Assembly (NCBI RefSeq): GCF_032878875.1
Contig: NZ_CP118157.1
Coordinates: 2,170,001-2,234,000, forward strand
Length of the DNA: 64,000 nt
Source: Microbacterium sp. AB
GTDB taxonomy: Bacteria; Actinomycetota; Actinomycetes; Actinomycetales; Microbacteriaceae
Direction: 5' to 3'
In this document: piece after piece, positions 27,922 to 36,369 of the stretch
Numbering within the stretch: the stretch's first letter is position 1
Layout: each line of letters starts with the position of its first letter
Notes under the pieces: generated by a model
Database searches by the model: none
What the model saw: the letters and a program-made list of their open reading frames with translations, nothing else
What the model was told of the DNA's origin: nothing
Program-made: the position numbers and the translations under genes

Positions 27922-28593
27922 ATGAGCGACGTCATCATCACGGTCCGCGGCGACGACGAGGCGCGCATCGCGCCCGAGCAGGCCTCCCTTCATCTCTCCG
28001 TGCGCACGGAGGGCCCCGCCCGCGCGGAGGTCGTCGAACGGACGCTCGCCCTCGCCGAGCCCGTGCGCGACGGCATCGTCGCCCGCGAGGTGTCGGGGAC
28101 CGTGGTCGAGTGGTCGAGCAAGCGGCTCGCCGTGCACGCGCAACGCTCCTGGGGCAAGGAGGGCAGGCGGTCCGCCCCGGTCTTCTCCGCGAGCGTCGAC
28201 TTCACCGCGACCTTCGCCGACGCCGCGGAGCTCTCCGTCTGGGTCTCGGAGGTCTCGTCATGGGACGGCGTCGAGATCGGAGACGTCCGCTGGATCCTGA
28301 CTCCCGGGACGCGGGCGAGCGTCGAGCGCGACGTCGCGGCGCGCGCCGTCGGCGTCGCCGTGGCGCGTGCCACGGCGTACGCGGAGGCGCTGGGGCTGAG
28401 CACGGTCGTGCCGCTCGAGATCGCCGACGTCGGGCTCCTCTCGCGCGGAGACGGCGGCTCCCCCATCGTCCCGAAGACCGCGCGCGCGGCGGCGTTCTCC
28501 GTCAACGGCTCGGATTCCTCCCCCGCCATGGACTACCAGCCGGACGACATCGTCGTCTCCGCGACCGTCGAGGCCCGGTTCACGGCGCGCTGA
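27922..28593 (+). CDS. SIMPL domain-containing protein (DUF541)
   Basis: A 223-residue protein that is one SIMPL/DUF541 domain. The opening DVIITVRGDDEARIAPEQAS and the middle ARAVGVAVARATAYAEALGL are typical, as is the closing VSATVEARF. Unlike many family members it has no signal peptide, so it looks cytoplasmic. Its role is unknown. A leaderless -10 box (TAGAGT, 27909-27914) lies 7 nt before the ATG and overlaps the pabC stop. Confidence 0.85.
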   Translation: MSDVIITVRGDDEARIAPEQASLHLSVRTEGPARAEVVERTLALAEPVRDGIVAREVSGTVVEWSSKRLAVHAQRSWGKEGRRSAPVFSASVDFTATFADAAELSVWVSEVSSWDGVEIGDVRWILTPGTRASVERDVAARAVGVAVARATAYAEALGLSTVVPLEIADVGLLSRGDGGSPIVPKTARAAAFSVNGSDSSPAMDYQPDDIVVSATVEARFTAR

Positions 28594-28674
28594 GCCGTCC
28601 CGACGCCCACCGTCAGCGCACCCCGTCCGTGTCAAGCCGGTGAAGCAGGCGACGATCCGACGTAGCGTGGCGGG

Positions 28675-30021
28675 ATGACCACGCTCGTCTGGTTCCGCGA
28701 CGACCTGCGCCTCGCCGATCATCCCGCGCTCCGCGCCGCGCTCGAGCGGGACGAGCCGGTGGTGGGCGTGTACGTGCTCGATGAGGAGTCGGACGGCGTG
28801 CGCCCGCTCGGCGGGGCGGCCCGCTGGTGGCTGCACCACTCCCTCGCCTCGCTGGGCGAGCGGATGACGGACCGCGGCTCGACGCTCGTGCTGCGCCGCG
28901 GACGCGCGGCGGAGGTGGTCCCCCGGCTCGTCGCGGAGGCCGGCGCCTCGGCGGTGCTGTGGAGCCGGCGCTACGGCGGACCCGAGCGGGAGATCGACAC
29001 GGCCGTCAAGAGCGCCCTGCGCGACGACGGCGTCGAGGCACGGTCCTTCGCGGGTTCGCTGCTGTTCGAACCGTGGACCATCCGCACCGGAGCAGGCCGT
29101 CCTTACGGCGTCTACACGCCCTTCTGGCGCGCCTGCCTCGCCATGCCGGAGCCACGCGACCCGCTGCCCGAGCCGCGCTCGCTCCCGGGGCCGTCGCGAC
29201 GGCCCGCCTCGGACGCGCTCGACGACTGGGGGCTCCTCCCCGCCGGCCCGGACTGGGCCGATGGCCTGCGGGAGACCTGGGAGCCCGGCGAGCCCGCCGC
29301 CCGGCGGCGGCTGCAGGAGTTCCTCTCCGAGGACGTCGCCGACTACGGACGCGCGCGCGACGAGCCCGCATCAGGCGTGACCTCGGCGCTGTCGCCGCGG
29401 CTCCGCTGGGGCGAGGTGAGCCCTTTCACTGTGTGGCACGCGGCGATCGACTCGGGCGCGGACGTCGGCGGGTTCCTCTCCGAGATCGGCTGGCGCGAGT
29501 TCGCGTGGCACACGCTGTTCCATCATCCCGACCTGCACACCATGAACCTCGACCGTCGATACGACGCCTTCCCCTGGCCGCCCCTCGACACCGACGCTCT
29601 CCACGCCTGGGAGGGCGGGCGCACGGGCATCCCGCTCGTCGACGCCGGGATGCGGGAGCTGTGGCGCACGGGCGCCATGCACAACCGCGTGAGGATGGTC
29701 GTGGCGTCGTTCCTCGTGAAGAACCTGCTCATCGACTGGCGGCAGGGCGAGCAGTGGTTCTGGGACACGCTCGTGGACGCCGATGCCGCGAGCAACCCCT
29801 TCAACTGGCAGTGGGTGGCCGGCTCGGGCGCCGACGCCGCACCGTACTTCCGCGTCTTCAACCCGGAGCTGCAGGCGAAGAAGTTCGACCCGCACGGCGA
29901 GTACGTCCGCCGATGGGCTCCGGACCACGCCGACGGCGAGGGGCCCGCCCCGATCGTCGACCTCCTGTCGTCGCGACGGCGGGCGCTCGACGCCTACGAC
30001 GCGGTCAGACGACGGGGATGA
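28675..30021 (+). CDS. phrB: Deoxyribodipyrimidine photolyase
   Basis: A 448-residue cryptochrome/photolyase-family protein that uses light to split cyclobutane pyrimidine dimers. The N-terminal antenna domain starts TTLVWFRDDLRLADHPALR. The FAD domain contains EIGWREFAWHTLFHHPDL, RTGIPLVDAGMRELWRTGAM, NRVRMVVASFLVKNLL and the signature ASNPFNWQWVAGSGADAAPY. Length is normal for class I enzymes. A leaderless -10 box (TAGCGT, 28663-28668) lies 6 nt before the ATG. Confidence 0.95.
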   Translation: MTTLVWFRDDLRLADHPALRAALERDEPVVGVYVLDEESDGVRPLGGAARWWLHHSLASLGERMTDRGSTLVLRRGRAAEVVPRLVAEAGASAVLWSRRYGGPEREIDTAVKSALRDDGVEARSFAGSLLFEPWTIRTGAGRPYGVYTPFWRACLAMPEPRDPLPEPRSLPGPSRRPASDALDDWGLLPAGPDWADGLRETWEPGEPAARRRLQEFLSEDVADYGRARDEPASGVTSALSPRLRWGEVSPFTVWHAAIDSGADVGGFLSEIGWREFAWHTLFHHPDLHTMNLDRRYDAFPWPPLDTDALHAWEGGRTGIPLVDAGMRELWRTGAMHNRVRMVVASFLVKNLLIDWRQGEQWFWDTLVDADAASNPFNWQWVAGSGADAAPYFRVFNPELQAKKFDPHGEYVRRWAPDHADGEGPAPIVDLLSSRRRALDAYDAVRRRG

Positions 30022-30052
30022 CGGATCCGCGAGCGGGATCCCGTACCGAGGG

Positions 30053-31090
30053 TCAGCGGTCCGTGGGGCGGGCCGAGTCGTCGGACGGCGCGTCCTGCCC
30101 GGCGTCCGCGGCCTGCTCCGCACGCACACGGTCGCCGCGCGTCTTGAGGAGACTTGCGACGGTGGCGACGGTGATGGTCGCGGCGATGAACAGCAGGGAG
30201 AACCAGATCGGGATCTCCGGGATCCACTCGACGGGCTCGCCGCCGTTGATGAACGGGAGCTCGTTCACGTGCAGGGCGTGGAACACGAGCTTCACGCCGA
30301 TGAACGCGAGGATGACCGCGAGCCCCTGCGCGAGGTACACGAGCCGCGAGAGCAGACCGCCGATGAGGAAGAACAGCTGACGCAGCCCCATGAGCGCGAA
30401 CGCGTTCGCCGTGAAGACGATGTACGCCTCGTTCGTCAGGCCGTAGATGGCCGGGATGGAGTCCACCGCGAAGATGAGGTCGATGAACCCGATGGCGATG
30501 ATCGTGAGCATCATCGGCGTGATGAAGCGCGTGCCGTCCTTCTTCACCGTCAGGCGGTCGCCGTGATACTCGTCGGTGACCGGGAGGACACGGCGGACGA
30601 GCTTCATGAAACGGCCGTTCGCCGGGTCGGACTCGTGGTCCGAGAACGCCTGCCTGTAGGCCAGGAAGAGCAGCAGAGCGCCGAAGATGTAGAAGATCCA
30701 TGAAAGGTTCTCGATGAGCGCCGCGCCGACGGCGATGAACCCGCCGCGGAGGATCAGGGCGATCACGATGCCGATCATCAGCACCTTCTGCTGATACATC
30801 CTCGGCACGGCGAAGCCCGTCATGACGATGAGGAAGACGAAGAGGTTGTCGATCGACAGCGCCTTCTCCGTCAGGTATCCGGCGAAGTACTCGCCGCCGT
30901 ACGTCCACCCCGACACGACGCCGATGCCGACGCCGAACAGCAGCGCGAGGCCGATGTAGAAGGCCGACCACCGGGCCGACTCGCCGATCGTCGGCTCATG
31001 CGGCTTGCGGACGTGCGCGAAGAACTCGTAGACGAAGAACGCGATCGTCACCGCGATGGTGATGATCCAGACGAGGGGCGTGATCTGCAC
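30053..31090 (-). CDS. TerC/Alx-family membrane protein (probable manganese exporter)
   Basis: A 345-residue polytopic protein of the TerC family. Conserved acidic membrane motifs are EKALSIDNLFVFLIV near residue 75 and LIFAVDSIPAIYGLTNEAYI near 205, which carry the metal-site aspartates. The C-terminus is a cytoplasmic acidic tail. Several TerC/Alx proteins export Mn2+, and a probable manganese riboswitch in the leader supports that here. The start is GTG at 31090, after GGGAGA. The longer frame upstream runs through the riboswitch and is not coding. It faces the photolyase gene. Confidence 0.88.
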   Translation of the reverse strand: MQITPLVWIITIAVTIAFFVYEFFAHVRKPHEPTIGESARWSAFYIGLALLFGVGIGVVSGWTYGGEYFAGYLTEKALSIDNLFVFLIVMTGFAVPRMYQQKVLMIGIVIALILRGGFIAVGAALIENLSWIFYIFGALLLFLAYRQAFSDHESDPANGRFMKLVRRVLPVTDEYHGDRLTVKKDGTRFITPMMLTIIAIGFIDLIFAVDSIPAIYGLTNEAYIVFTANAFALMGLRQLFFLIGGLLSRLVYLAQGLAVILAFIGVKLVFHALHVNELPFINGGEPVEWIPEIPIWFSLLFIAATITVATVASLLKTRGDRVRAEQAADAGQDAPSDDSARPTDR

Positions 31091-31131
31091 GGAGAGTCTC
31101 CCAAGAGGGGCGAGGAACGGATGACGGACGT

Positions 31132-31231
31132 CAAAGTCTCCTTCGCTCCGACATAAGTCGGAACCGGCGGCCCGGGACCCGGCGCTGGATCCGTAATGAC
31201 GAGCCGACCGCGGTCGGAAGTACTCCCTTTG
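31132..31231 (-). promoter_or_regulatory. Probable yybP-ykoY manganese riboswitch ahead of terC
   Basis: On the minus strand the element begins CAAAGGGAGUAC, followed by a perfect hairpin (CCGACC/GGUCGG), then CUCGUCAUUACGG. A variable stem (GGAUCC/GGGUCC) and a second hairpin (CCGAC-UUAU-GUCGG) come next, and it closes with AAGGAGACUUUG. CAAAG and CUUUG at the two ends form the basal stem. The GGGAGUA and CGUCA blocks and the closing GAGACUUU match my recollection of the yybP-ykoY family. The terC start lies 42 nt downstream. In the family, Mn2+ binding raises expression of exporters. Confidence 0.75.
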
Positions 31232-31322
31232 CGGAGACCAGCATACGACAGACGGACGCGGGCTGACGGGGATTCGCCCATCCCGTGTCGTGCGCGGCCT
31301 GGCCGCTCCCCCGCATGCCCCG

Positions 31323-31328
31323 TACCCT
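31323..31328 (+). promoter_or_regulatory. Leaderless -10 box of the mini-ORF/CNNM unit
   Basis: TACCCT, then 6 bases, then ATG at 31335. The spacing is that of the other leaderless genes in the window. It argues that the mini-ORF, not the CNNM ATG 89 nt further on, is the first translated codon. Confidence 0.55.
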
Positions 31329-31334
31329 TGTGCC

Positions 31335-31427
31335 ATGAGCCGACATAGCGATCCCGACTCCGACTGCCACAGTCCCGGCGGTGCGGCGCACCGTCACAGC
31401 CCCCTGCGTGAGGGGCTCCTCCGATGA
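31335..31427 (+). CDS. 30-residue His-rich mini-ORF coupled to the CNNM gene
   Basis: This short frame begins MSRHSDPDSDCHSPGGAAHR and ends [10 protein letters not shown]. It has four histidines and one cysteine in 30 residues. Its TGA overlaps the ATG of the CNNM/CorC gene (ATGA), and a well-placed leaderless -10 box sits 6 nt before its own ATG. Both points support real translation. The composition suggests metal binding, and the coupled gene encodes a metal-transport-type protein, so a leader-peptide sensor is possible. No family is recognised and function is inference. Confidence 0.5.
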   Translation: MSRHSDPDSDCHSPGGAAHRHSPLREGLLR

Positions 31428-32737
31428 GCGGCGAGCTCATCCTCAACATCGCACTCGTCATCGCGTTCGTCCTCGTCGGCGGCGTGTTCGCCGCCACGGA
31501 GATGGCGCTCGTGACCCTCCGCGAGAGTCAGATCAACGCGATCTCCCAACGGGGCAAGCGCGGCGAGAAGGTCGCCAGCCTGGCACGGAACCCGAACACG
31601 TTCCTGTCCGCCGTGCAGATTGGGGTCACCGTCGCGGGGTTCTTCTCCGCGGCCTACGGCGCATCCTCGATCGCCCCCGCGGTGGCCCCCGTGCTGGTCG
31701 CGGCGGGGCTCGCGCCCGCCGTCGCCGGCAGCGTGGCGACGATCGTCCTCACGCTGCTGATCGCCTACCTCTCGCTCGTGCTCGGCGAGCTCGCCCCCAA
31801 GCGGCTCGCGATCCAGCGCAACGCCTCCTTCGCGTACGCGGTGGCCCCCGTCCTGAACGGCTTCGCGAAGCTCATGCGACCGGTCATCTGGCTCCTGTCG
31901 GTCTCCACCAACGCGCTGGTGCGGCTCTTCGGCGGCGACCCCGACAAGGCGGCGGAGGAGATGACGGACGAGGAGCTGCGCGACATCGTCTCCACGCACG
32001 AGGGTCTCCCCGAGGACGAGCGCCGCATCCTCGACGACGTGCTCTCCCTCAGGGACAGGGAGGTCAGCGAGGTGATGCGACCGCGACCGGAGGTCGTCGC
32101 CCTCGACGGGGCCGGATCCATCGCCGACGCCATCGCGCGGGTGCACGAACAGCCCTTCTCCCGCTTCCCCGTGACCGACAGCTCCATCGACGACATCGTC
32201 GGGTTCGTGCACGTCCGCGACCTGTTCGACTCCGCGGGAGCCGACGACACCCGTCCTCTCACGACGATCATGCGGGACATCTCCTACTTCCCCGCCTCCG
32301 CACGGGTGCTGCCCACGCTGACGACGATGCGCGCGAACGGCCACCACATCGCCGTGATCGTCGACGAGTACGGCGGGACCGACGGGATCGTGACCCTCGA
32401 GGACCTCATCGAGGAGGTCGTGGGCGAGATCTTCGACGAGTACGACGCGGAGTCGTCGGTTCCCGAGATCGGCGATCTCGGCGGCACGGTCGACGGACGG
32501 CTGAACCTGCAGGACTTCGCCGAGGCCACGGGCGTGGAGCTCGAGCGCGGCACCTACGACACCGTGGCCGGCTATGTCGTCGACCGCCTCGGCCGCATCG
32601 CCGCCGTGGGCGACGCGGTGTCCGTCGGAGACGTGACGCTGCGGGTGGCGAGCATGGACCGCCGCCGGGTGTCGGAGGTGGAGGTCGTGCGTCGCGCGAG
32701 CGCTCCCGACGACTCCCGCTCCGACATCGCGCCCTGA
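31424..32737 (+). CDS. CNNM/CorC-family membrane protein (hemolysin-like)
   Basis: A 437-residue protein with an N-terminal CNNM (DUF21) membrane domain, about residues 1-185 ([40 protein letters not shown]). A pair of CBS domains follows, about 205-330 ([37 protein letters not shown]). The C-terminal CorC_HlyC domain runs over about 345-430 ([19 protein letters not shown]). CNNM/CorC proteins handle Mg2+ or other divalent cations. The old name hemolysin is misleading. The start is coupled to the His-rich mini-ORF. Confidence 0.92.
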   Translation: MSGELILNIALVIAFVLVGGVFAATEMALVTLRESQINAISQRGKRGEKVASLARNPNTFLSAVQIGVTVAGFFSAAYGASSIAPAVAPVLVAAGLAPAVAGSVATIVLTLLIAYLSLVLGELAPKRLAIQRNASFAYAVAPVLNGFAKLMRPVIWLLSVSTNALVRLFGGDPDKAAEEMTDEELRDIVSTHEGLPEDERRILDDVLSLRDREVSEVMRPRPEVVALDGAGSIADAIARVHEQPFSRFPVTDSSIDDIVGFVHVRDLFDSAGADDTRPLTTIMRDISYFPASARVLPTLTTMRANGHHIAVIVDEYGGTDGIVTLEDLIEEVVGEIFDEYDAESSVPEIGDLGGTVDGRLNLQDFAEATGVELERGTYDTVAGYVVDRLGRIAAVGDAVSVGDVTLRVASMDRRRVSEVEVVRRASAPDDSRSDIAP

Positions 32738-32889
32738 CGGATCCGCCCCATCGCTGGCGAGGCCCGAGGAGGATCGATCCTCGCCGGACCTCGCGTATGG
32801 CTGATGCGTTTCCGGCGGTCTCTCGCCGATCCTCCGCGGGTCCCCGTGTGCCCGGGAGAGCATATGCAGGGAGCATCTCAGCGACCTCA

Positions 32890-32895
32890 TAGGAT
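32890..32895 (+). promoter_or_regulatory. Leaderless -10 box of the acyltransferase gene
   Basis: TAGGAT, then 6 bases, then ATG at 32902. It sits in the right arm of an inverted repeat (AGAGCAT upstream near 32862, ATGCTCT at about 32894-32900), whose meaning is unknown. Confidence 0.5.
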
Positions 32896-32901
32896 GCTCT
32901 G

Positions 32902-34053
32902 ATGACCGAGCAGCACACGCGCCCGAAGTTCGAGTTCGCCGACGGGTTGCGTGGACTCGCCGCTCTCGCCGTCGCCGTCCTGCACGCGACGACATTCACC
33001 GGTCGGGTCGGAGCGGTGGACGATGAGCTCCCGATTCTCGGGAGCATCGCCAGGATCGGCGACTACGCGGTTCCCGTGTTCATCGTCCTGTCCGGGTACG
33101 TGCTCACGCTGCCCGTGTTCCGTGGCGACGGCCGCACGCTCCGGGGCGGATTCTGGGATTACGTCCGTCGGCGTGCTCGGCGGATCCTCCCGCCCTACTA
33201 CGCCTCCCTGGTGCTGTTCATCGTTCTCATCGCGCTGATCCCGGTGCTGCAGACACGGCAAGGCACCGCCTGGGACAACAAGATCCCCGTCACGCTCGAA
33301 GGCGTACTGACGCATCTCCTGCTCATCCACATCTGGAACCCCGAGTGGGCCTACCAGATCAACGGGCCCGCCTGGTCCGTCGCCACCGAGTGGCACATCT
33401 ACTTCCTTCTGCCCCTCGCGTTGCTCCCTCTGCGCCGGCTGATCGGCGTCTGGGGGACAATCGCTGTCGCACTGATGCTCGGCCCAGCCATCACCTACTT
33501 CCTGCCCACGACGACATCCGGCAGGTACTGGCTGATCGGCTTGTTCGCGCTGGGAATGCTCGCGGCCTCCCTCACGATCCGCCCTCCACGGCTGCGCACG
33601 GGGTGGCTCAGCGTGATCGTGCTCGTCACGACGCTCGCGTGGACGACCGTGAACCGTCCCGACGCCCTTCCTGAGCGGATGATCGCAGACACGATGGTTG
33701 GCGTCGGGGTTGCTCTCGCCCTCATCGCGATGGGGACGGCTTCGATGCGCTCCCGGATGAATCCGGGCCGTCGAGTGTTCGAATGGCGTCCGCTCGTAAA
33801 CACCGGCCTGTGGTCGTACAGCATCTACCTCATCCACTCGCCGCTGCTCGCGCTCGCGAATCTGCTCCTGATCCCTCTTGCGCTTCCCACGCTGGCGCAC
33901 TGGCTGTCGATGGTGTTCGTCGCGCTCCCGCTCGCTCTCGTGGCGTCCTACGGTTTCTTTCTCCTCGTCGAACGCCACTTCACGACCAGCCATCAGAAAC
34001 GAGAGCTCGGCATGAAGCAAGAACCCGCAGAATCGTCATCCGGCACGCGATGA
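32902..34053 (+). CDS. Acyltransferase-3 family membrane protein
   Basis: A 383-residue protein with about ten membrane helices. The N-terminal EFADGLRGLAALAVAVLHAT carries the RG and histidine typical of the acyltransferase-3 (OafA/YrhL) family, followed by VPVFIVLSGYVLTLPVF and RRARRILPPYYASLVLF. The middle motif GPAWSVATEWHIYFLLPLAL is also typical. Family members acetylate or acylate cell-surface sugars or export lipids; the target is unknown. The C-terminal tail is polar and short. It stands alone, before the tRNA-Lys gene on the other strand. Confidence 0.88.
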   Translation: MTEQHTRPKFEFADGLRGLAALAVAVLHATTFTGRVGAVDDELPILGSIARIGDYAVPVFIVLSGYVLTLPVFRGDGRTLRGGFWDYVRRRARRILPPYYASLVLFIVLIALIPVLQTRQGTAWDNKIPVTLEGVLTHLLLIHIWNPEWAYQINGPAWSVATEWHIYFLLPLALLPLRRLIGVWGTIAVALMLGPAITYFLPTTTSGRYWLIGLFALGMLAASLTIRPPRLRTGWLSVIVLVTTLAWTTVNRPDALPERMIADTMVGVGVALALIAMGTASMRSRMNPGRRVFEWRPLVNTGLWSYSIYLIHSPLLALANLLLIPLALPTLAHWLSMVFVALPLALVASYGFFLLVERHFTTSHQKRELGMKQEPAESSSGTR

Positions 34054-34139
34054 ACGACGATGCCCTGGCGAGCGCGATGTCTTCGCGTCGGACACGGTCG
34101 GCGTTCGATCTCGTCACGCCCAGGCTCGCCGTGCACGCG

Positions 34140-34176
34140 AAAAAGCCCCGGTCACTGGCGAGAGTGACCGAGGCTG
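34140..34176 (-). terminator. Rho-independent terminator of tRNA-Lys
   Basis: On the minus strand AGCCTCGGTCACT pairs with AGTGACCGGGGCT (one G-T pair) around CTCGCC, followed by TTTTT. It lies directly after the tRNA 3' end. The T run sets it apart from the hairpins after protein genes. Confidence 0.85.
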
Positions 34177-34181
34177 ATCCG

Positions 34182-34254
34182 TGCACCCCCAGGGACTTGA
34201 ACCCTGAACCCACTGATTAAGAGTCAGTTGCTCTGCCGATTGAGCTAGAGGTGC
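34182..34254 (-). tRNA. tRNA-Lys (anticodon CTT)
   Basis: A 73-nt cloverleaf on the minus strand. The acceptor GCACCTC pairs with GGGGTGC (one G-T pair), then discriminator A. The anticodon loop CTCTTAA between ACTGA and TCAGT gives anticodon CTT, reading AAG. The T arm contains GGTTCAAGTCC. The CCA end is not encoded. AAG is the main lysine codon in this GC-rich genome. Confidence 0.97.
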
Positions 34255-34410
34255 GTTCCGATCCGCCGGACGACGCCGTGCGAACCGAGAGACGACACTA
34301 CCAGGATCGAGAGGGTCACGCTAATCGGGGCGGGGTCGGGCGCGCCTGTGCATCTCCTGTACGGAGGGGTGGCCTCCGTCGCGCGTCGGGGAACGCACGG
34401 GACGCGTCGA

Positions 34411-34416
34411 TATCCT
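34411..34416 (+). promoter_or_regulatory. Leaderless -10 box of the hisN-like gene
   Basis: TATCCT, then 6 bases, then GTG at 34423. It supports the GTG start, since no ribosome site is visible. Confidence 0.55.
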
Positions 34417-34422
34417 GAGCGG

Positions 34423-35268
34423 GTGACCTCTCCCGCGTCCACGCCCTCCTCGTCCGCCTCCGCCCACCCGGGGCTCGACGCCGATCTCGCGTTCGCGCTG
34501 CGCCTCGCGGATGCTGCCGACGCGCAGACGCGGCATCGCTTCGATGCAGCCGATCTGCACGTGTCGCGCAAGGCCGACCGCACGCACGTCACCGACGCCG
34601 ATCTCGCCGCCGAGCGCGCCATCCGAGAGCTCATCGCGGCGGAGCGTCCCGAGGACGGCGTCTTCGGAGAGGAGTACGGGTCGTCCGAGCCGACGGAACG
34701 GCGCTGGATCATCGATCCGATCGACGGCACGGCCAACTTCCTCCGAGGGGTGCCGGTGTGGGGCACGATGATCGCGCTCGACTTCGACGGATATCCTCGG
34801 CTCGGCGTCGTGAGCTCGCCCGCCCTCGGCCGACGCTGGTGGGCGGCGGAGGGGCTCGGCGCCTGGACGAGCGCGGACGGCGAGAACGCTCGCGCCATCC
34901 GCGTCTCGGGAGTCGACGACCTCGACGACGCGAGCGTCAGCTTCCAGAGCATCTCTCAGTGGGACGGCGCCGGCCGGCTCGGGCAGCTCATCGCGCTCAG
35001 CCGTCGTGTCTGGCGCGACCGCGCGTACGGCGACGTGTGGTCGTACATGCTTCTCGCCGAGGGACGCCTCGAGCTCGTCGCGGAGTTCGGGGTCAAGGAG
35101 TACGACCTCGCCGCGGCAGCGGCCATCGTCACGGAGGCCGGCGGCCGGATGACCTCGGTCGAGGGGGCGCCGACGATCGCCGACGGCTCGGCCCTCGCCA
35201 CCAACGGCATCCTGCACGACGCGTTCCTCGAGCTGCTCGCGTCGGCGCCTCCCGAGGCGGGAGTGTGA
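34423..35268 (+). CDS. hisN: Inositol-monophosphatase-family phosphatase, probable histidinol-phosphatase
   Basis: A 281-residue metal-dependent phosphatase of the IMPase fold. The first metal motif is EEYGSS, the second WIIDPIDGTANFLRGVPVWG, and the C-terminal motif YDLAAAAAIVTEAGGRM. Actinobacteria use an IMPase-type HisN for histidinol phosphate, and sequences like this are commonly of that type, but inositol phosphatase is possible. No his genes adjoin it; hisD is about 28 kb away. The first 20 residues are Ser/Ala-rich. The stop overlaps the GTG of the lipoprotein gene. Confidence 0.78.
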   Translation: MTSPASTPSSSASAHPGLDADLAFALRLADAADAQTRHRFDAADLHVSRKADRTHVTDADLAAERAIRELIAAERPEDGVFGEEYGSSEPTERRWIIDPIDGTANFLRGVPVWGTMIALDFDGYPRLGVVSSPALGRRWWAAEGLGAWTSADGENARAIRVSGVDDLDDASVSFQSISQWDGAGRLGQLIALSRRVWRDRAYGDVWSYMLLAEGRLELVAEFGVKEYDLAAAAAIVTEAGGRMTSVEGAPTIADGSALATNGILHDAFLELLASAPPEAGV

Positions 35269-35834
35269 GGCACCGCCTCCGACGCACGTCCCCCTTCCGG
35301 GCCCTCGCCGGCACCGGCATCCTCCTGACGGTCATCGCGCTCAGCGCGTGCACCTCCGTCTTCCCGCAGGCGGGCACGACCGATCCCGCGGTCGACGACG
35401 GAGGCGGAACGACGGGATCCGGCACCGGCGCGGCGCCGACGTGCGAGACGATCATCTCGCCCGCCCTTCTCGAGAACTTCGAGGAGCTGGGATGGACGTC
35501 ACGGGCCGACCCGTTCTACGTCGGGCCGACGGAGCTGACGGGCGGCGTCAGCTGCAAGTGGGGGAACTTCGACGTCGGAGCGAACGATCTCGTGCAGATG
35601 TACGGATGGGCACCCGTCGACGACGAGCAGTCGACGGAGCTGCAGGACTATCTCGTCGCCGAGGGGTGGGTCCGCGAGGAGGGCGACGACGGCATCGTCT
35701 ACGTCACCGAGGGCATGCCGTCGGCGGAATGGTCCGACGAGGACGGCTACGGCATGACCTATGCCTTCGGCGACGGATGGGTGGAGCTCTCCGACACGAA
35801 GAACGGACTCGACGTCATCACCTGGAGCGGCTGA
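35265..35834 (+). CDS. Hypothetical lipoprotein
   Basis: A 189-residue exported protein of unknown function. The basic N-terminus is followed by a hydrophobic stretch and a lipobox (VIALSAC), then a Gly/Thr-rich linker of about 30 residues. The mature domain starts near CETIISPALLENFEELGW and is rich in Trp, Asp and Glu (DEDGYGMTYAFGDGWVELSD). It resembles other small actinobacterial lipoproteins without a named family. The start GTG at 35265 overlaps the TGA of the phosphatase gene (GTGA), so the two are coupled. Confidence 0.75.
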   Translation: MRHRLRRTSPFRALAGTGILLTVIALSACTSVFPQAGTTDPAVDDGGGTTGSGTGAAPTCETIISPALLENFEELGWTSRADPFYVGPTELTGGVSCKWGNFDVGANDLVQMYGWAPVDDEQSTELQDYLVAEGWVREEGDDGIVYVTEGMPSAEWSDEDGYGMTYAFGDGWVELSDTKNGLDVITWSG

Positions 35835-35905
35835 GTCGGACCTCCGGGACATTCGTGCGGCGTGCGCCCCTACGAAATATTCCGGCATGCTTTTGCGAAT
35901 CTGCC

Positions 35906-35911
35906 TACTCT
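35906..35911 (+). promoter_or_regulatory. Leaderless -10 box of the DUF7882 gene
   Basis: TACTCT, then 6 bases, then ATG at 35918. Confidence 0.55.
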
Positions 35912-35917
35912 GTTGCC

Positions 35918-36223
35918 ATGGGGGTTCTCTATTACGGTGCTTCGTCGGAGCCCGTCCACTTGGACGACCGCACGCTCGCACACCTGAAGACGGTCATCAT
36001 CACGAAGCTCCGCAGGCAGGAGGGGTTCGCCGTCACCTGCCGCCCGGCGGACGGCGACGACGCAGGACGGGTCGTCATCTGGATCCATCCCGCCATCCCC
36101 CTCCGGTTCGAGTTCGACGAGCCCGAACCGTCGCATCTCAACCGGGAATGGCTCGAACGGCTCGCGACCTCCGCGAACGTGCACGGCGGCATCACCCTCG
36201 TCGAGGAGCACGCGACGTCGTAG
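35918..36223 (+). CDS. DUF7882-type small protein
   Basis: A 101-residue soluble protein. It has the pattern known from many Microbacteriaceae: MGVLYYGASSEPVHLDDRTL, AHLKTVIITKLRRQEGF, VVIWIHPAIPLRFEFDEPE, HLNREWLERLATSANVHGGI. Members are often wrongly labelled ATP-dependent DNA ligase because of a loose match. They sit in many copies in these genomes and their function is unknown. No signal peptide or membrane helix. The start is fixed by the leaderless promoter. Confidence 0.8.
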   Translation: MGVLYYGASSEPVHLDDRTLAHLKTVIITKLRRQEGFAVTCRPADGDDAGRVVIWIHPAIPLRFEFDEPEPSHLNREWLERLATSANVHGGITLVEEHATS

Positions 36224-36369
36224 CGACCGTCGTGTCATCGGGCTGCGGCTCCGGAAGGACGAGACGGCAACGGCCGTTGCGAGCGGGAGATCCCGGAGCG
36301 GCCCCTGAGCGCGTCGGGAACGACGCGGATCGGATCTCGGTCCGCCTCATCCCCCGAAGACGAGAGGTC

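Noticed and set aside
32902..34053. Acyltransferase gene as horizontally acquired
   Set aside because: Composition is only a little lower than its neighbours and it uses the same leaderless promoter form; there are no flanking repeats.
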